From: Aquarana catesbeiana
Lineage: Eukaryota > Chordata > Amphibia > Anura > Ranidae
DNA: 64,000 nt
Direction: 5' to 3'
Assembly: GCF_042186555.1 (NCBI RefSeq)
Contig: NC_133325.1
Coordinates: 670,332,640-670,396,639, forward strand
In this document: positions 43,263 through 54,839 of the stretch, in pieces
How the letters are laid out: each line of letters opens with the position of its first letter
Numbering within the stretch: position 1 is the first letter of the stretch
Program-made: the position numbers and the translations under genes
The notes under the pieces: generated by a model
Seen by the model: the letters and a program-made list of their open reading frames with translations, nothing else
Told to the model about the DNA's origin: nothing
Database searches by the model: none

Positions 43263-43697
43263 TGTGCCCCATAAATTGCAGCCACTGTGCCCCATAAAAT
43301 GCAGCCACTGTGCCCATAAAATGCAGTCACTGCCCATCATGTGCAGCCTATGCCCATCATGTGCAGCCTATGCCCATCATATGCAGCCTCTGTGCTGATC
43401 ATATGCAGCCTGTGCCCATCATATGCAGGCACTGTGCCCCATCAAATGCAGCCACTGTGCCCATCAAATGCAGTCACTGCCCATCATATGCAGCTTATGC
43501 CCATCATATGCAGCCTCTGTGCCGATCATATGCAGCCTCTGTGCCCAACATATGCAGCCTGTGCCCATCATATGCAGCCACTGTGCCCATCATATGCAGC
43601 CTCTGTGCCAATCATACAGCCTCTGTGCCCGTCATATGTAGCCTCTGTGCCCATCATATGCAGCCTCTGTGCCCATCATATGCAGCCTCTGTGCCCA
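43263..43697. repeat. ~22-bp minisatellite
   Basis: Units of GTGCCCATCATATGCAGCCT plus CT, with 18-20-bp variants. A shorter related array (CCCATCAAATGC type) lies at about 45013-45130 in the next element. Confidence 0.93.
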
Positions 43698-43816
43698 TAT
43701 GTGCTGGGGGCGCTTGTGGGGGTCAGATATGTACTGAGGGGGCGCTTTGTGAGAGAAGAGGGTCAGTGCAAAGGGGAGGGGTGGGGGGGTAGGATATGTG
43801 CTGGAGGGTTGCTTAA

Positions 43817-44322
43817 AGGGGTTGTAAAGGTAAAAATTTTTTCACCTTAATGCATTCTATGCATTAAGGTGAAAAAACTTCTGACAGAACCGCCGCCCCC
43901 AGGCCCCCCGTTTTACTTACCTGACGCCTCGAAAGTCAGCTTCGCGTTCCCGACATCTGTTCCTCCGCTCACCCTGGCCGCTGATTGGCTGCAGTGGATG
44001 GATTGAAAGCAGCGCAGCCATTGGCTCGCGCTGCTGTCAATCACATCCGATGACGCGGCGCGCCGGGGGGCGGGGCCGAGTGATACAGCGAGCGGCTATA
44101 GCCGCCGGCTGTATCACGGGAGCGCGCCCGCAAGCACTCACCACCGTGCGAGGGAGCTCGCATTAAGGTGGTGAATGCTTGCGGGGAGGAGCTGAAACAG
44201 CCGCCGAGGGACCCCAGAAGACGAGGTTCGGGGCCACTCTGTGCAGAACGAGCTGCACAGTGAAGGTAAGTATAACATGTTTGTTATTTTTAAAAAAAAA
44301 AAAAAACACCTTTACAAACGCT
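43817..44322. mobile_element. TTAA-flanked MITE (piggyBac- or Kolobok-type)
   Basis: TTAA occurs at 43813-43816 and 44323-44326. The ends AGGGGTTGTAAAGGT and ACCTTTACAAACGCT are inverted with two mismatches. A second internal palindrome (TTCACCTTAATGCATTCTAT with ATGCATTAAGGTGAA) lies near the left end. The interior is CpG-rich and noncoding. Confidence 0.83.
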
Positions 44323-44929
44323 TTAAGGAAGGTAGAGAGATAGAAGGGGTTGTCAGAATATAAATCCAATCCACACTTCTAGCATGTCTTCCCCCTGCCA
44401 AAACCCCATCCAGCACATATCCTCCTAACCCCTCGATCACTCCATATATTTTCTACCTTCTACCATAATAAAAACTTTCTACAGACCTGAGATCAGCGTG
44501 TCCCTGCTCCCCCTTCCTCCTTGTGTGTGTACAGAAAGGAGAAGAAAGAGAAGGGGAGGAGCTTTGATACACTGACACTCTGCTCTGCTGAACCAAGCTG
44601 CTGTCAGAGAGAGGGGAGACATGTCACTCTCGGTGCAGTCCGTGTGAATGATGTGTCCGGGTCTAGGGCAGAAGTAAACCCGAACAAATCATTCAAATAC
44701 TGGACTGTCCAGGAGAAGACCATACAGGTGGCAACCCTACTTACAGTGCAAGGGGAACTTTGATGTAAAGCGGAATGCTGCAGAAATCACCTTATATCAC
44801 CTTACATCATTGTCCACAGAGTTCCAACTTGCATTTAAAACGGGAACTCTAATGTGGGGGGGACGACTCTGGTGACCATAGAGCACCTTCCGCAGAATGA
44901 ATGCACTAAGGTAAGGGGGGGGTTACTGA

Positions 44930-45592
44930 CAGTGGCTACTGGTGCTCAAAATTTATTTTTTGGGGGGGGCACAAAAAAACTGAAAAATTCTGAAAAAAAA
45001 CCCTATCAATTGCAGCCTCACTGTGCCCATCAAACGTAGCCACGGTGCCATCAGACGCCGCCACTGTGCCCATCAAATGCTCCCACTGTGCCCATCAAAC
45101 GCACCCACTGTGCCCATTGAATGCAGCACTTACCTTTTCTCAGTGAGGCAGCGGGTGACGGCGGCAGGCAGTGTCCTTCATGCTCCTCCATGTCCTCAAT
45201 GTCTTCTTTCATCCTCTCCTTCCATCATCTTCTATGATTGGACACCTGATAGGCGTCCAATCACAGTATCTGTCGTTTCAGCCAATCAGGTGACGAGTAA
45301 CAGACCCGAGCACCTGATTGGCGGAGAGGCGGTTCAGTGTTAGGAAAGGGTACATTCATTTCACTTTTCTAACACAGCTGGGTAAACTGTTTACCTTTTT
45401 GACACCTATTAGAGCCTATGGCTCTAATCAGGTGCTTCAAACCCCCCCGCCGCTGTAATTCATGCGCCTGGCAAGGGGCGGGCACCTGAATAGGGGGTGG
45501 CAGTGGCGGCCATGGATAGATCTATTGGTGAAAGAGGGGGTGGTTGGAGAGAGGGGGTGGCGCTGTGCGCCCTTATGGACGCACCGCCACTG
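44930..45592. mobile_element. hAT-type non-autonomous element, 663 bp
   Basis: Begins CAGTGGCTACTGGTGC and ends GCACCGCCACTG, inverted with a few mismatches. Flanked by a perfect 8-bp duplication GTTACTGA (44922-44929 and 45593-45600). Contains a short minisatellite at 45013-45130. Confidence 0.88.
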
Positions 45593-45785
45593 GTTACTGA
45601 TATAAGGGGGAACCTTTATATCAGTGCCCCCTAACCTTACTGTATTCACACCCTCTTACATCAGTGACCCCCCTCAGACTGGCCTTGCAGCACTGTCACT
45701 GACCTCTTCTCAGGTGCACCGTGCAGGGCTTAGTCAGACGGTCCTCTCTGGGCTCCATCTTGGTGGTTCCGGTTTCAAAACAAGG

Positions 45786-45930
45786 GATGGCCAGAGACTG
45801 TGTGGACATGATACAAGAGATGGTCAGAGACTCTGTGGACATGATACAAGAGATGGTCAGAGACTCTGTGGACATGATACAAGAAATGGTCAGAGACTGT
45901 GCGAACATGATACAAGAGATGGTCTTATTA
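45786..45930. repeat. 33-bp minisatellite, 4-5 units
   Basis: Units GACATGATACAAGAGATGGT plus CAGAGACTCTGTG every 33 bp. The same family forms the larger array at 63438-63955. Confidence 0.93.
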
Positions 45931-45939
45931 TGATAATAA

Positions 45940-46700
45940 CAAGCAAACTCTCACCCAGCTAACATGGTAACACCACATTGTTGCAGCAGTCACCAAACAC
46001 TAGAGCCACAACCACAGCCACAGACAATCCCGCCACAGACACATAATCCCGCTATACACTCCTCCATCCCCTACTACAAGCAGGAGAAGCCGACACATTC
46101 GCTTTGAGCGCCAAACAGTGCAATCTGGGAGGTGTACTCTCTGCAGAGTGCAGGCACTGGAGGGCCAAGTCTGTGTGTGGTGTGGAGAACTACAACTCCT
46201 GCCATGCAATGTGCTGCCGGAATTTGGGAGAAGGCTAGGACAGCGTTAGAGCCTGTCTTTGGCTGCAGCTGATGAGATGTTCTCAGTGTGGGGGGGTGTT
46301 ACAGCTGGCTGGAACCTCCATGGCTTTACCCCAGTGTGTGCCGGCCATAATATTGATTGGACCCATGGCAAACAATTTCCTGGGCCCCACCAGCAATTTC
46401 GCTCTCCACCCCAACATCCCAAAAAACAAACATGCACATAGACTTATATAAAAAAAAAAAAAACTTTAATAATGTAAACATAAACATCTGGTTCACACTC
46501 ACTGATTCCTCCAGGCTCACTTTTACTGCACATCATTACCGCTCATCGATTGGTTGCTAGAGGTTACTGCACATCATTTCCTCTCACTGGGTGGCAGGGC
46601 AGTATTGTGGTGTGTGTGATGTAACTGTTGGGGTACCATTGGTTGGATGGCAGGATGCAGATTGGGGTGATGGTGGCAGCATTGGGGTGAGAGGCTGAGA
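45940..46700. other. Unassigned stretch
   Basis: Contains an A run near 46450-46463. No gene recognised. Confidence 0.4.
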
Positions 46701-47055
46701 TCATATTTCCCCTATAATGATAGGGGGTAGGCTGATAGGATGCCAGTGGTGGGGTGCAGGAGGAATGAGGATGATAATGACAGGAGGCAGGGTGGTAGGA
46801 TGCCAGAGGTGGGGTACAAGAGGATGATAAGGATAATGATGACAGGGGGTGGGGTGGTAGGAAGCTGCAGTGGGGTACAGGGGGGATGAAGATGACAGGG
46901 GGTGGGGTGGTAGTACAGTGGGATGAAGACGACAGGGGTAGGGAGGTAGGAAGCTGGTAGATGGGTGCAAGGGGGATGAAGATGAAAGGGGGTGGTAAGA
47001 AGCTGGCAGATGGATGCAGGTGGGAAGAAGATGACAGGTAGTGGGGTGGTAGGAA
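46700..47055. repeat. Purine-rich degenerate tandem array
   Basis: Irregular units with GATGACAGGGGGTGGGGTGG and TAGGAAGCTG cores. Minus-strand frames here (46701-47174) are repeat artefacts. Confidence 0.85.
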
Positions 47056-47416
47056 TCAATGTCATTGCTTTTAAAGAAATACAGTGTCTTGGCAGAGTGT
47101 GTTGGGAATCTCAAAAGCTCCTTTCTGCCCCCCCCCCCCCTCCTCCTGCGCTCTTTCTGTGATCTCTGACTCAAACACCCCCTCCATCACCAGATCACCA
47201 GTGCCGTGTGCTGAGAGAATCAGGAGGCGGAGCTCACTGTAGCTACTGTTGGGCTGGCTGCTGCTCATATATCATAACAAATAAAAAATGAAATGTAGTA
47301 TGAATAGACATAAAACCTGTATAACCTTTTTAAAAATAGTACTGCACCAAAATGCATGATACTTTACCATATGTTTTGCTGCAGGTGAATGAGCACAAAA
47401 GTAAGGTGTGTGGCTG

Positions 47417-47634
47417 TTAAGGATGAGCTCCGGCGTGTTCGCACAGCCCACGTGCAGAGCCCGCCAGGAGGTCAGCAGTGCGCTGCGCTAATCACAGGCA
47501 GTGAGACATTTCCTGATCTCTGCAGTCACGCATCGGGTAAATGTCTCACTGCCTGTGATTTGCCCAGCGCAGTGCCAACTTCCTGGCAGGCTCTGCACGT
47601 GGGCTGTACGAACACGCCGGAGCTCATCCTTAGT
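47417..47634. repeat. Palindromic element with ~97-bp arms
   Basis: AAGGATGAGCTCCGGCGTGT at the left is inverted at the right (GCCGGAGCTCATCCTTA), and the inner parts pair too (TCACAGGCAGTGAGACATTT with AAATGTCTCACTGCCTGTGA). The loop is about 20 bp. The palindrome is followed by GTGCCATTAAGACTTAATGG, where the LINE has inserted. Confidence 0.9.
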
Positions 47635-47648
47635 TGTTGTGCCATTAA

Positions 47649-48844
47649 GACTTAATGGCACCCTGCTGTCATTTTCGCAACTAACAAGGAAATATGAGCT
47701 ACCTGGGTGGATGTTCTTCCGCTATGTTCAGCTGAGGCATGTAGCCAGGGCCCAATTCCAAACGCAGCCTACTCTGAAATTAGACCCCGTAGAGAATTTA
47801 TTGTCCTGTGAAGACCTAATAAAGCCACTTTCGGCTTTATATGGTATTTTATTTCCAATTGACAACGTAAAAATGGATAGGCTATGGGAACAATGGAAGG
47901 CTGATATTCCAGTGTTAGAGAGAGAGGATTGGGAGGACAGTCTTGAACAGAGCCCCAAGCTGGTTATAGCTGCAGGAGATAAACTTATACAGACCAAATT
48001 CCTCCACAGGGTTTATTTTACCCCGGTTCGTATGTCTAGAATATATCCAGATAGAGATCCACAATGCCCCAGATGTTTGACGCATCCGGGATCATATTTA
48101 CACATGTTCTGGGAATGTCCTAGGTTGTCATACTTCTGGGAGGGAGTATTTGATCATTTAAACGTTCGCCTGGACTTGAATGTTCCAGTGACGCCTGAAT
48201 TAGCCTTACTGGGTATACATGATGATGATCAGAGATCGCATCATAGTAAATTATTAATTTCATATTTGCTCTTTTATGCTAAGAAAGAGATACTGTGTAG
48301 GTGGACCTCCTCTGTCCCCCCGGATGTAGCTACCTGGGAAAATAAAGTAAATGCTGCTCTGCCACTATATAAGTTGACGTACATTAACCGGGGATGCCCA
48401 TGGAAATTTGACAAAGTCTGGTCATCATGGGCATCGATCTAGACAATGGGACACTGTCAGTAGAGTGGAGGATGTGCTGATTGACCCCTGCTTTCTTCTG
48501 GTGTTTCTGGTTCCGCGGCCTCCCCCCCCCCCCCCCCTCCGGGGTTACGTTCCCTATTGGTTTTTCCCCTTCCCTGCCTCCGTTCCTGTTTTCTCCTCCC
48601 TCCATTACTCCAATATATGATCCCTGAGCAGGGAACAACGAATACACCGCATTTGAGAATGTTTATAGTCTTAGATTTCCTCTTTACTTGACATTGGTTT
48701 ACGGTATATGCTTTGTGTGAAATGCTGACAAACCTGTACTTAATATACTTCTTGTATAACAAAATGTGATTATATAATCCTGTAAATGTTAATTCTACAA
48801 TAAAGCACTCCTGGTTGTAAAAAAAAAAAAGACTTAATGGCACC
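47649..48844 (+). mobile_element. 5'-truncated LINE (L1/Tx1-like) with 14-bp target duplications
   Basis: GACTTAATGGCACC occurs at 47649-47662 and 48831-48844 around an insert (47663-48830). The insert ends in AATAAAGCACTCCTGGTTGT and a poly(A) tract. These are clear marks of target-primed reverse transcription. The insert starts in the middle of ORF2. Confidence 0.92.
47664..48442 (+). pseudogene. LINE ORF2 C-terminal fragment
   Basis: An open frame of about 258 codons within the insert. The only complete landmark is the C-terminal cysteine/histidine motif CPRCLTHPGSYLHMFWECP, which is typical of L1-clade ORF2 ends. The fragment lacks endonuclease and RT. The upstream ATG at 47501 belongs to the flanking palindrome and is not a LINE start. 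The frame is intact to its stop, so the insertion is relatively young. Confidence 0.88.
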
Positions 48845-48949
48845 ACTGCACACCTGAAAAAGGGCTGTGTGTTTTTGTGCATTGCAGGAATGCACACAAT
48901 TTTGTACACATTCATGCAGTAAACAGATGTCTACCTAGGACAGGGGTAG

Positions 48950-49120
48950 AGCTGCACGATTCTGGATAAAACGAGAATCACGATTTTTTTGCATAGAATA
49001 ATGATCACAATTCTTTCACGATTCTCAGCGTAACATCATCTTTCACATAATACAAAAAAATTTGGCTAACTTTACTATTTAGTTTTGTAAATTCATTGAA
49101 GTATATTTTTTCCTAAAAAA
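48950..49120. repeat. hAT-like terminal fragment
   Basis: GTAGAGCTGCACGATTCTGG with GAATCACGATT repeats is the kind of terminal sequence common in vertebrate hAT families. No partner end was found. Confidence 0.45.
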
Positions 49121-49129
49121 TTGCTTCTG

Positions 49130-49600
49130 AAATCTGCACCTGTTTTACCCCTGGTTCATACAAATGTGGTGCAGGAAACATTGCAATCCCTGTGCGTTTC
49201 CCGCACCGCATTGCAATCACACTGTGTTTTTGATCTGCTGCAGGTGTCAATTCAAAGTTAACAACTCCCTAAAAGAAGGTTGCAAATGCAGTGGTTGTCT
49301 GAACCAGATCGCATGGTTGGTTTTCAAAAAAAGGTGCCTGCACTTCTTTGGTGCGATGTGGTGCGATTCAGCCCATTCAAAATGAATGGGCTCAAATCAC
49401 ACCACACAGAATCGCATGTGAATTGCACAGGAATGCGGTGCAGTTCCTGTGTGATTCACATGTAAACTATAGTGTGAAACCAGACTTACTGTCATGCATG
49501 CACCAATTTTGGAACCGCACTGCAACCGGTTTGCATGGTCATTTTGTGAATGCGATCCGGTGCAGGCAAACACACTGTTTTTCAACCTTTGTTTGGGGTG
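49130..49600. other. Noncoding repeat-like stretch
   Basis: Repeated GTGCGATTC and CCGCACCGCATTGCAATC type motifs in both orientations suggest an old structured MITE. Ends were not defined. Confidence 0.4.
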
Positions 49601-49607
49601 TCGTTAA

Positions 49608-50892
49608 AGGGTAAGTTCACTTTTGTACACTTTTTTTCTAAATTCCAGCTCCCCTATGCACCAATATAGCATTCATGTACTTTTTTTGCAAAAATATCAA
49701 AGCTTTCCATTAAATCTAGAGTCACCTACTTTTCTTGTCCTAATCCACGTTTCCAGACGTTTGCATTAGTAATGTCTTCTTCCTTACAGACTGTAGGTTA
49801 TGACACAGGAAGGAGTTGACCAGCTGACCTCATTATCATACACCCTGCATCATCCACCCACCCACTTCCAGCTGCACGTTTTTTTAAATAAAATGCAATC
49901 AATCAGTGATCACCCTTCTCACTAAATACACAATATACAATCAGATTGCATACACCTAAAATTACTAGTTGCACTTTCAGTGCCACTTTCAGTGCCATTA
50001 ATTGTTAATGGCACACCAAACAGAGGAGCAAACACACATTTTGCCATGTGAAAAAACAAGGTGCAAATGCTGCTAAACGCACAGTAATAAACACGCAACC
50101 CACAAAACGCCAAAATGTCCCATTAACCACATGTAGTGCAGCCAATTGAAATCAACAGGCTGCCCTATGCGTGTCATAGGAAAAATCAGACACAAAATGT
50201 GCTCTCCCACTATGCTAGATGTGAATGGGGCCTGAAATTGGTGAGATAACACAAGAACAATGAGGCTCCATTCACATCTGTTCGCTTCCTTGCATTTCAG
50301 AAATGCGCTGCATCAAAAATCACAGTAAAAAATGCACCAAGCTCCAAAAAAAAGTTCTGAAGCTTCTTTGGGGCGATGGCTGCATGTAGAACAGTCCATT
50401 CAGGTGGATGGGCTGCCCTATGTGTGATGAGTGAAAATGCTCCAAAATGTCTCCCCCCTCGCAAAAGAAAAAAAAATGCATGTGGGAATGCGAGTTCTTG
50501 CTATGCAGAGTGCAACTAGTAATTTTAGATTGAAAACATGCAATCTGATTGTATATTGTGTAGTATTTAGTGAGAAGAGTGATCACTGATTGATGGCATT
50601 TCATTAAAAAAACATGCAGCTGGGAATGGGAGGGTAGATGAGGCAGGGTGTGTGCTAATGAGGTCAGCTGGTTAACTCCTTCCTGTGTCATGACCTACAA
50701 TCTGTAAGGAAGAAGCCTCTACTAATGGAAATGTCTGGAAACGTGGATTAGGACAAGACAAGTAAGTGACTGTAGATTTAATGGAAAGCTTTGATATTTT
50801 TGCAAAAAAAGTACATGAATGCTATATGGGTGCACAGGGGAGCTGGAATTTAGATGAAAAAAAAAAAAAGTTTACAAAGGTGAACTTACCCT
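49608..50892. mobile_element. TTAA-flanked foldback element, 1.28 kb
   Basis: TTAA at 49604-49607 and 50893-50896. Terminal inverted repeats of about 370 bp start AGGGTAAGTTCAC and end GTGAACTTACCCT. The arms (49608-49975 and 50515-50892) align along their length, for example CTAAAATTACTAGTTGCACT against AGTGCAACTAGTAATTTTAG. The spacer of about 540 bp is noncoding. The target choice fits piggyBac or Kolobok. Confidence 0.9.
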
Positions 50893-51206
50893 TTAAGATA
50901 GCACTAACACCCACTGCAGATTTCAAGGGGGGGGGGGGGGGGGGGTGGTGCAATTTGAATGAGGTGCATGAAACATGCGTTGATTGAGGGTCTCCCACAT
51001 TCTAGTGTACCTCTGTGTATCGCCTCAGCAGCGGTGTGTTTTTCCTCTGCCAGTGCAGGAAGGTGTGCAATTACAAACTTTCTCGCACCCGCTCAGATGT
51101 GAACCTAGCCTAAAGAAAAGTCAGTGTATTCCTGGCTGGTAATTTTTCAGTTAATTGTTCTTTTTTATCCTGTGATTAATTGAAAATTAAACACATGTGA
51201 ACACAG

Positions 51207-51455
51207 TGAGTGTGCTGCCTTCCACAAGATGGTGCCCTTTGTACCTGCCCACTAAGATTGGCTATTACAGTGCACCATCCTGTGGTAGGCGGTGCATTCC
51301 CCTCCCCCTTTTTTTTCTTTTTTTTATCTGTAAAAGTTTAAAAAGTCAGGGAGTGCTCTGTCTGATACAACATGGTGCACTTTGCTCCATAATAGCCAAC
51401 CTTACTGAGGAGGTGCAAAGGGCACCATCTCCTTGTAGGTTGGCAGCACACTCAC
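51207..51455. repeat. Inverted-repeat MITE
   Basis: GTGAGTGTGCTGCC at the left and GGCAGCACACTCAC at the right are exact inverses. Inner blocks CAAGATGGTGCCCTTTG and CAAAGGGCACCATCTCCTTG, and GATTGGCTATTA and TAATAGCCAACC, also pair. Confidence 0.82.
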
Positions 51456-52074
51456 CTGGCACCTATTCAGTTTGGACACTAATACTGGGCAATAGCTAAC
51501 CTTACTGGGCAACGTTCAAAAAAACTGGGAGGAAAAAACTGAAATCAGCTTTGATTTTCTAAAGGACCTGACAAAATAGAATTAAGGATGTGAATGCTTA
51601 CTAGGGGCAACACGTATGTTTTTTTCTTTTTCCAGTCTTTATAATTTTGGCCCAATTTATTTTAAGACTATTACGTAGTACCTGCTACTGAATTCCCCCC
51701 CCCCCCCCCCACCACCACCCCAGAACAAAAAATGATCTACAGCCCTGGTTGTCACAATACCATTTTTTCAAGAGCGAGTACCGATACTTTTTTCAAGAAC
51801 TCACCGATGCCGATTACCGATACTTTTTGTTAATGTCATGTGACAATGGCACTAATATGCAGCACTGATGACGCGTGGACTGTGTCAGTAGTTTTTATTT
51901 TTATTTTATTTTTTTTACAATTTTTTTATTATTATTTTGTTATTATTATTTTTTTATTATTATTTAGAAATTTTTTTTTTTTTTTTACAATGCCTTCTTT
52001 TTTTTTTGGGAGGGTGGGAGTGAACAGTGTCAGTGTGTTTTTTTATTCTATTTTTTATTATTTTTACAATTTAA

Positions 52075-52551
52075 AGTGGAACTTCAGTTATTTTTTCATC
52101 TTCCTTCCCATCTGCCCTTGTTGTTTTAACTTTGGATAGTAAAACTTTTTTTTTTTCTGCCAGTAAATACCTTATACAGCCTACTTCCTGTTTCTTGTCT
52201 GGTAAAAAGCCTAGGCTTATGAAATCATGCACATCTCTCTCACTCACTCTCGTGAGAGTTTGCCAGGAAGGGAGGGGGGATGAGTCATAAGAGGGCCAAT
52301 GAGAGCTGCAAAGCTGGAGGTGTGCCTCTGTGTGTCTGTATAAATCCAGGAAGTGAACAGGCAGCAGCTTCAGCTGCCCACAGTTAAAATGGACGCAGCC
52401 AGACTCAGTGGAGGTAGATTTCTGCAGTATATTTGGCAAGTACAGAATCACAGTATATATACAATAATATGCAAAGTGGTTGAAGGGAAGCTCCAACCAC
52501 TTTGGCAAAGATGTTTTATTACAAATTAAGTGAGCTGACTGCAGTTGCTCT
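52075..52551. mobile_element. TTAA-flanked MITE
   Basis: TTAA at 52071-52074 and 52552-52555. The ends AGTGGAACTTCAGT and ACTGCAGTTGCTCT match as inverted repeats at 11 of 14 positions. The long minus-strand frame across it (52071-52757) has no recognised domain and crosses element boundaries. Confidence 0.72.
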
Positions 52552-52764
52552 TTAACCTTTTCAATATTTATTACAATTCTTGGGTGGCTTTGGTGAGAGA
52601 TCAGGGGTCTTAATAGAACCCTGACATCTTTCTTTTGAGACAGGGAAAGGGACTGAGGACAGAGATTCCCCAGTCCCTTTCTCTGCAGCCTCAGCTGCAC
52701 TGAAGATGAATGGACAGGAGATAGCTGCTTCTCTCCATTCATAAACTGAAGCATCATAAAACAC

Positions 52765-53383
52765 CAGGGCCAGCCCTGCCATGGGTCCCAGTGGGTCCAT
52801 TGGACCCAGTCAGCACTTTGAGAGGGGCAGCTAATTGAACTCCTGCCTCTCCTTCTCTTCTATTTATCCATCAATGTGACGACCAAGATTTTTTTTCCAG
52901 GAGTTTTGTGTGTTATGATGACAAATGCCCCCCGGCCGCTCCACTTGCCCCTATACTGCCCTAGCCTGCCCCTATACTGCCCTAGCCTGTCTATATACTA
53001 CCCTAGCCTGTCTATATACTAACCTAGCCTATCCATATACTACCCTAGCCTGTCCATATACTACCCTAGCCTGCCCCTATACTGCCTTAGCTTGTCTCTA
53101 TACTGCCCTAGCCTGTCTATATACTACTACTATTACTATAAACGACTCTAGCCTGCCCCTTGGAAATTAGCATAATGCTATGTCATATCATTTTGCATAT
53201 AGACAAGGTGCTGTTTCAAGTAAATCTGACTTCCTGATAGATTTCATTTTAGTTTTAATTATCATGATATAAAATAATGGCTGTGGGGGCCTTTTGGTGG
53301 GCGTGATTTTTTTTTTTTTGGGAGGGTGGGTGGCAGCAATTCATTCTTGGACCCAGGCAGCACATTGTCTTGGGCCAGCCCTG
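52765..53383. mobile_element. hAT-type element with 21-bp minisatellite
   Basis: CAGGGCCAGCCCTG at the left and GGGCCAGCCCTG at the right. Flanks TAAAACAC and GTAAACAC are a diverged 8-bp duplication. The array at about 52945-53110 repeats CTGCCCCTATACTGCCCTAG plus C. Confidence 0.7.
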
Positions 53384-53639
53384 GTAAACACAGTGATCAC
53401 TGACTCTATACATTCGGAAAAGGAAGGAGCTGGTAAATGACATATTTACCGGCTCCTTCCTCTGCTCTCCATCCTGACAGATTGAGAACGGAGGGGGGCG
53501 GAGGAGCACGGAGGGGGTTAGAGGAGCATGGAGGGGGACCAGAGCACCGAGGGGGACCGAGGAGCATGGAGGGGGACCGAGGAGCACGGAGGGGGATCGG
53601 AGGAGGATATGGGGGACAGTCAGGGGTGATCGGTGCAGT

Positions 53640-53785
53640 GCTGGGGAGGAGTTACAATCACCAATCTCCCTGTATACATTTCAATAAAGCAGCTGAAAGC
53701 TGCGGGAGGGAGAGGTAGAGAAGCAGCTGTCAGCTGCTTTATTGAAATGTATACGGGGAGGTCAGTGATTGTAACTCCTCCCCAG
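53640..53785. repeat. Long inverted repeat
   Basis: GCTGGGGAGGAGTTACAATC at the left is inverted at the right end (GATTGTAACTCCTCCCCAGC). The arms are about 64 bp with an 18-bp loop. Confidence 0.92.
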
Positions 53786-53899
53786 CGCCGCACCGATCAC
53801 CCCTGACTGTCCAGGTATTGGATTACAAGCACTAGTATGAGTACAAGTACTGGGGCAAATGCTTGGTATCGGTATCGGTGCAACCCTATCCACATGCAT

Positions 53900-54640
53900 A
53901 GAAAAATGACTTCTCATAGCACAATACCGATTTCAATCTGTTTATTTCGTTCAAACAGCTGGGAATGTACTCACAATTTTTTCTGCATACAATAGGCATT
54001 TAATACCAGGAAATCTGTGACGTCATGCTTTCCACAGCTTTGACAGGAAGTGACGCAATGACGCCCAGGCAGAGCTTCCAGCATCAAAGTCAGGGATCTG
54101 GGTCTGTTACACAGTGGCAGAAACAGGATAAAATTAAAAAGTCCTCCGGAGAGTGATAAATAATCCTCTGAAGAGTGAAAAAGTGTAATGTGCAATATGC
54201 AAAAATAAAGTGAATTTCTTTTATCTGTGCAAAAAAGAGAGGATGAAGTGAAAAATGATTTTTCTTTGCTGGTGACACACCCTCTACAACACACTTTTGT
54301 GCATATGTATCCAATTTAAGTTTATGGTGCAAGGTGATGGCCCAAGGTGATGGCCTCTTCCGTGCAGGACACTATGGTGATAGATGACCTCTTACCTCAC
54401 GGCTGTAGGGTAACAGCATGTATGTAATAATCACAGGTGATTCCTCTATATATCCTGACGGTAACCGGACTCCTCTACGTGTGTGCTTTCAATATGGGGG
54501 TAGAAATCTGCTCCTTTACGATCAAATACCGCTATCACTTCCACAATTTCACTTGTAACTTGCTCAGCTGTATCTGGTTTCACTGCTGCTAGAAGAGTTA
54601 GAAGAGACAATAGATGTCCTAAGGTTAAATGGAGCCAAGA
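53900..54640. other. Unassigned stretch
   Basis: No recognised gene. A 67-codon minus-strand frame at 54446-54649 begins with a hydrophobic segment (HLLSLLTLLAAV) resembling a signal peptide. However, a pyrimidine tract ending in CTAG within the same stretch could equally be a splice acceptor. Confidence 0.35.
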
Positions 54641-54649
54641 AGAGTACAT

Positions 54650-54830
54650 ACGTCACACATCCAGCAACCTGCTCATGCTGGGCTCCAGTTCAGGGCCTGT
54701 TCTTACTCTCCGGCCTCCCCTCTCGGTCTCTCTGTCCCGGGCTGAGCGGAGTAGTGGCGGCTGTCAGGCGAGAGAGGAGGGAGAGGGACACTCCGTGTGA
54801 CGGGCCGCTCAATTTACAGACACTAGTACC
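54650..54830. other. CpG-richer block
   Basis: Local GC and CpG rise (CCCGGGCTGAGCGGAGTAGT, GTGACGGGCCGCTC). It could be a promoter or a repeat; nothing decides. Confidence 0.25.
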
Positions 54831-54839
54831 TGCAGGGAG

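Larger units (their letters stand above)
42908..44739. mobile_element. hAT-type non-autonomous element with minisatellite and nested TTAA element
   Basis: The ends TAGGGTTGCCACCT and AGGTGGCAACCCTA are exact inverted repeats. Flanks CTTACAGG (42900-42907) and CTTACAGT (44740-44747) are an 8-bp duplication with one mismatch. Inside are a 22-bp minisatellite and, at 43817-44322, a separate TTAA-flanked element. No transposase. Confidence 0.82.
51743..53889. mobile_element. TIR element of the TTGCACCGATACC type, with nested insertions
   Basis: The left end (GTTGTCACAATACC then GAGTACCGATAC) and right end (GGTATCGGTATCGGTGCAAC) are imperfect inverted repeats, a pattern common in vertebrate hAT families. 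Inside are a TTAA element (52075-52551), a hAT-type element (52765-53383) and a palindrome (53640-53785). Confidence 0.65.

Noticed and set aside
43310..43850. 160-169-codon frames rich in C, S and P
   Set aside because: Produced by the ~22-bp minisatellite.
52071..52757. 228-codon minus-strand frame
   Set aside because: It spans the ends of a TTAA-flanked MITE and its flank, shows no domain, and begins outside the element. Chance open frame.
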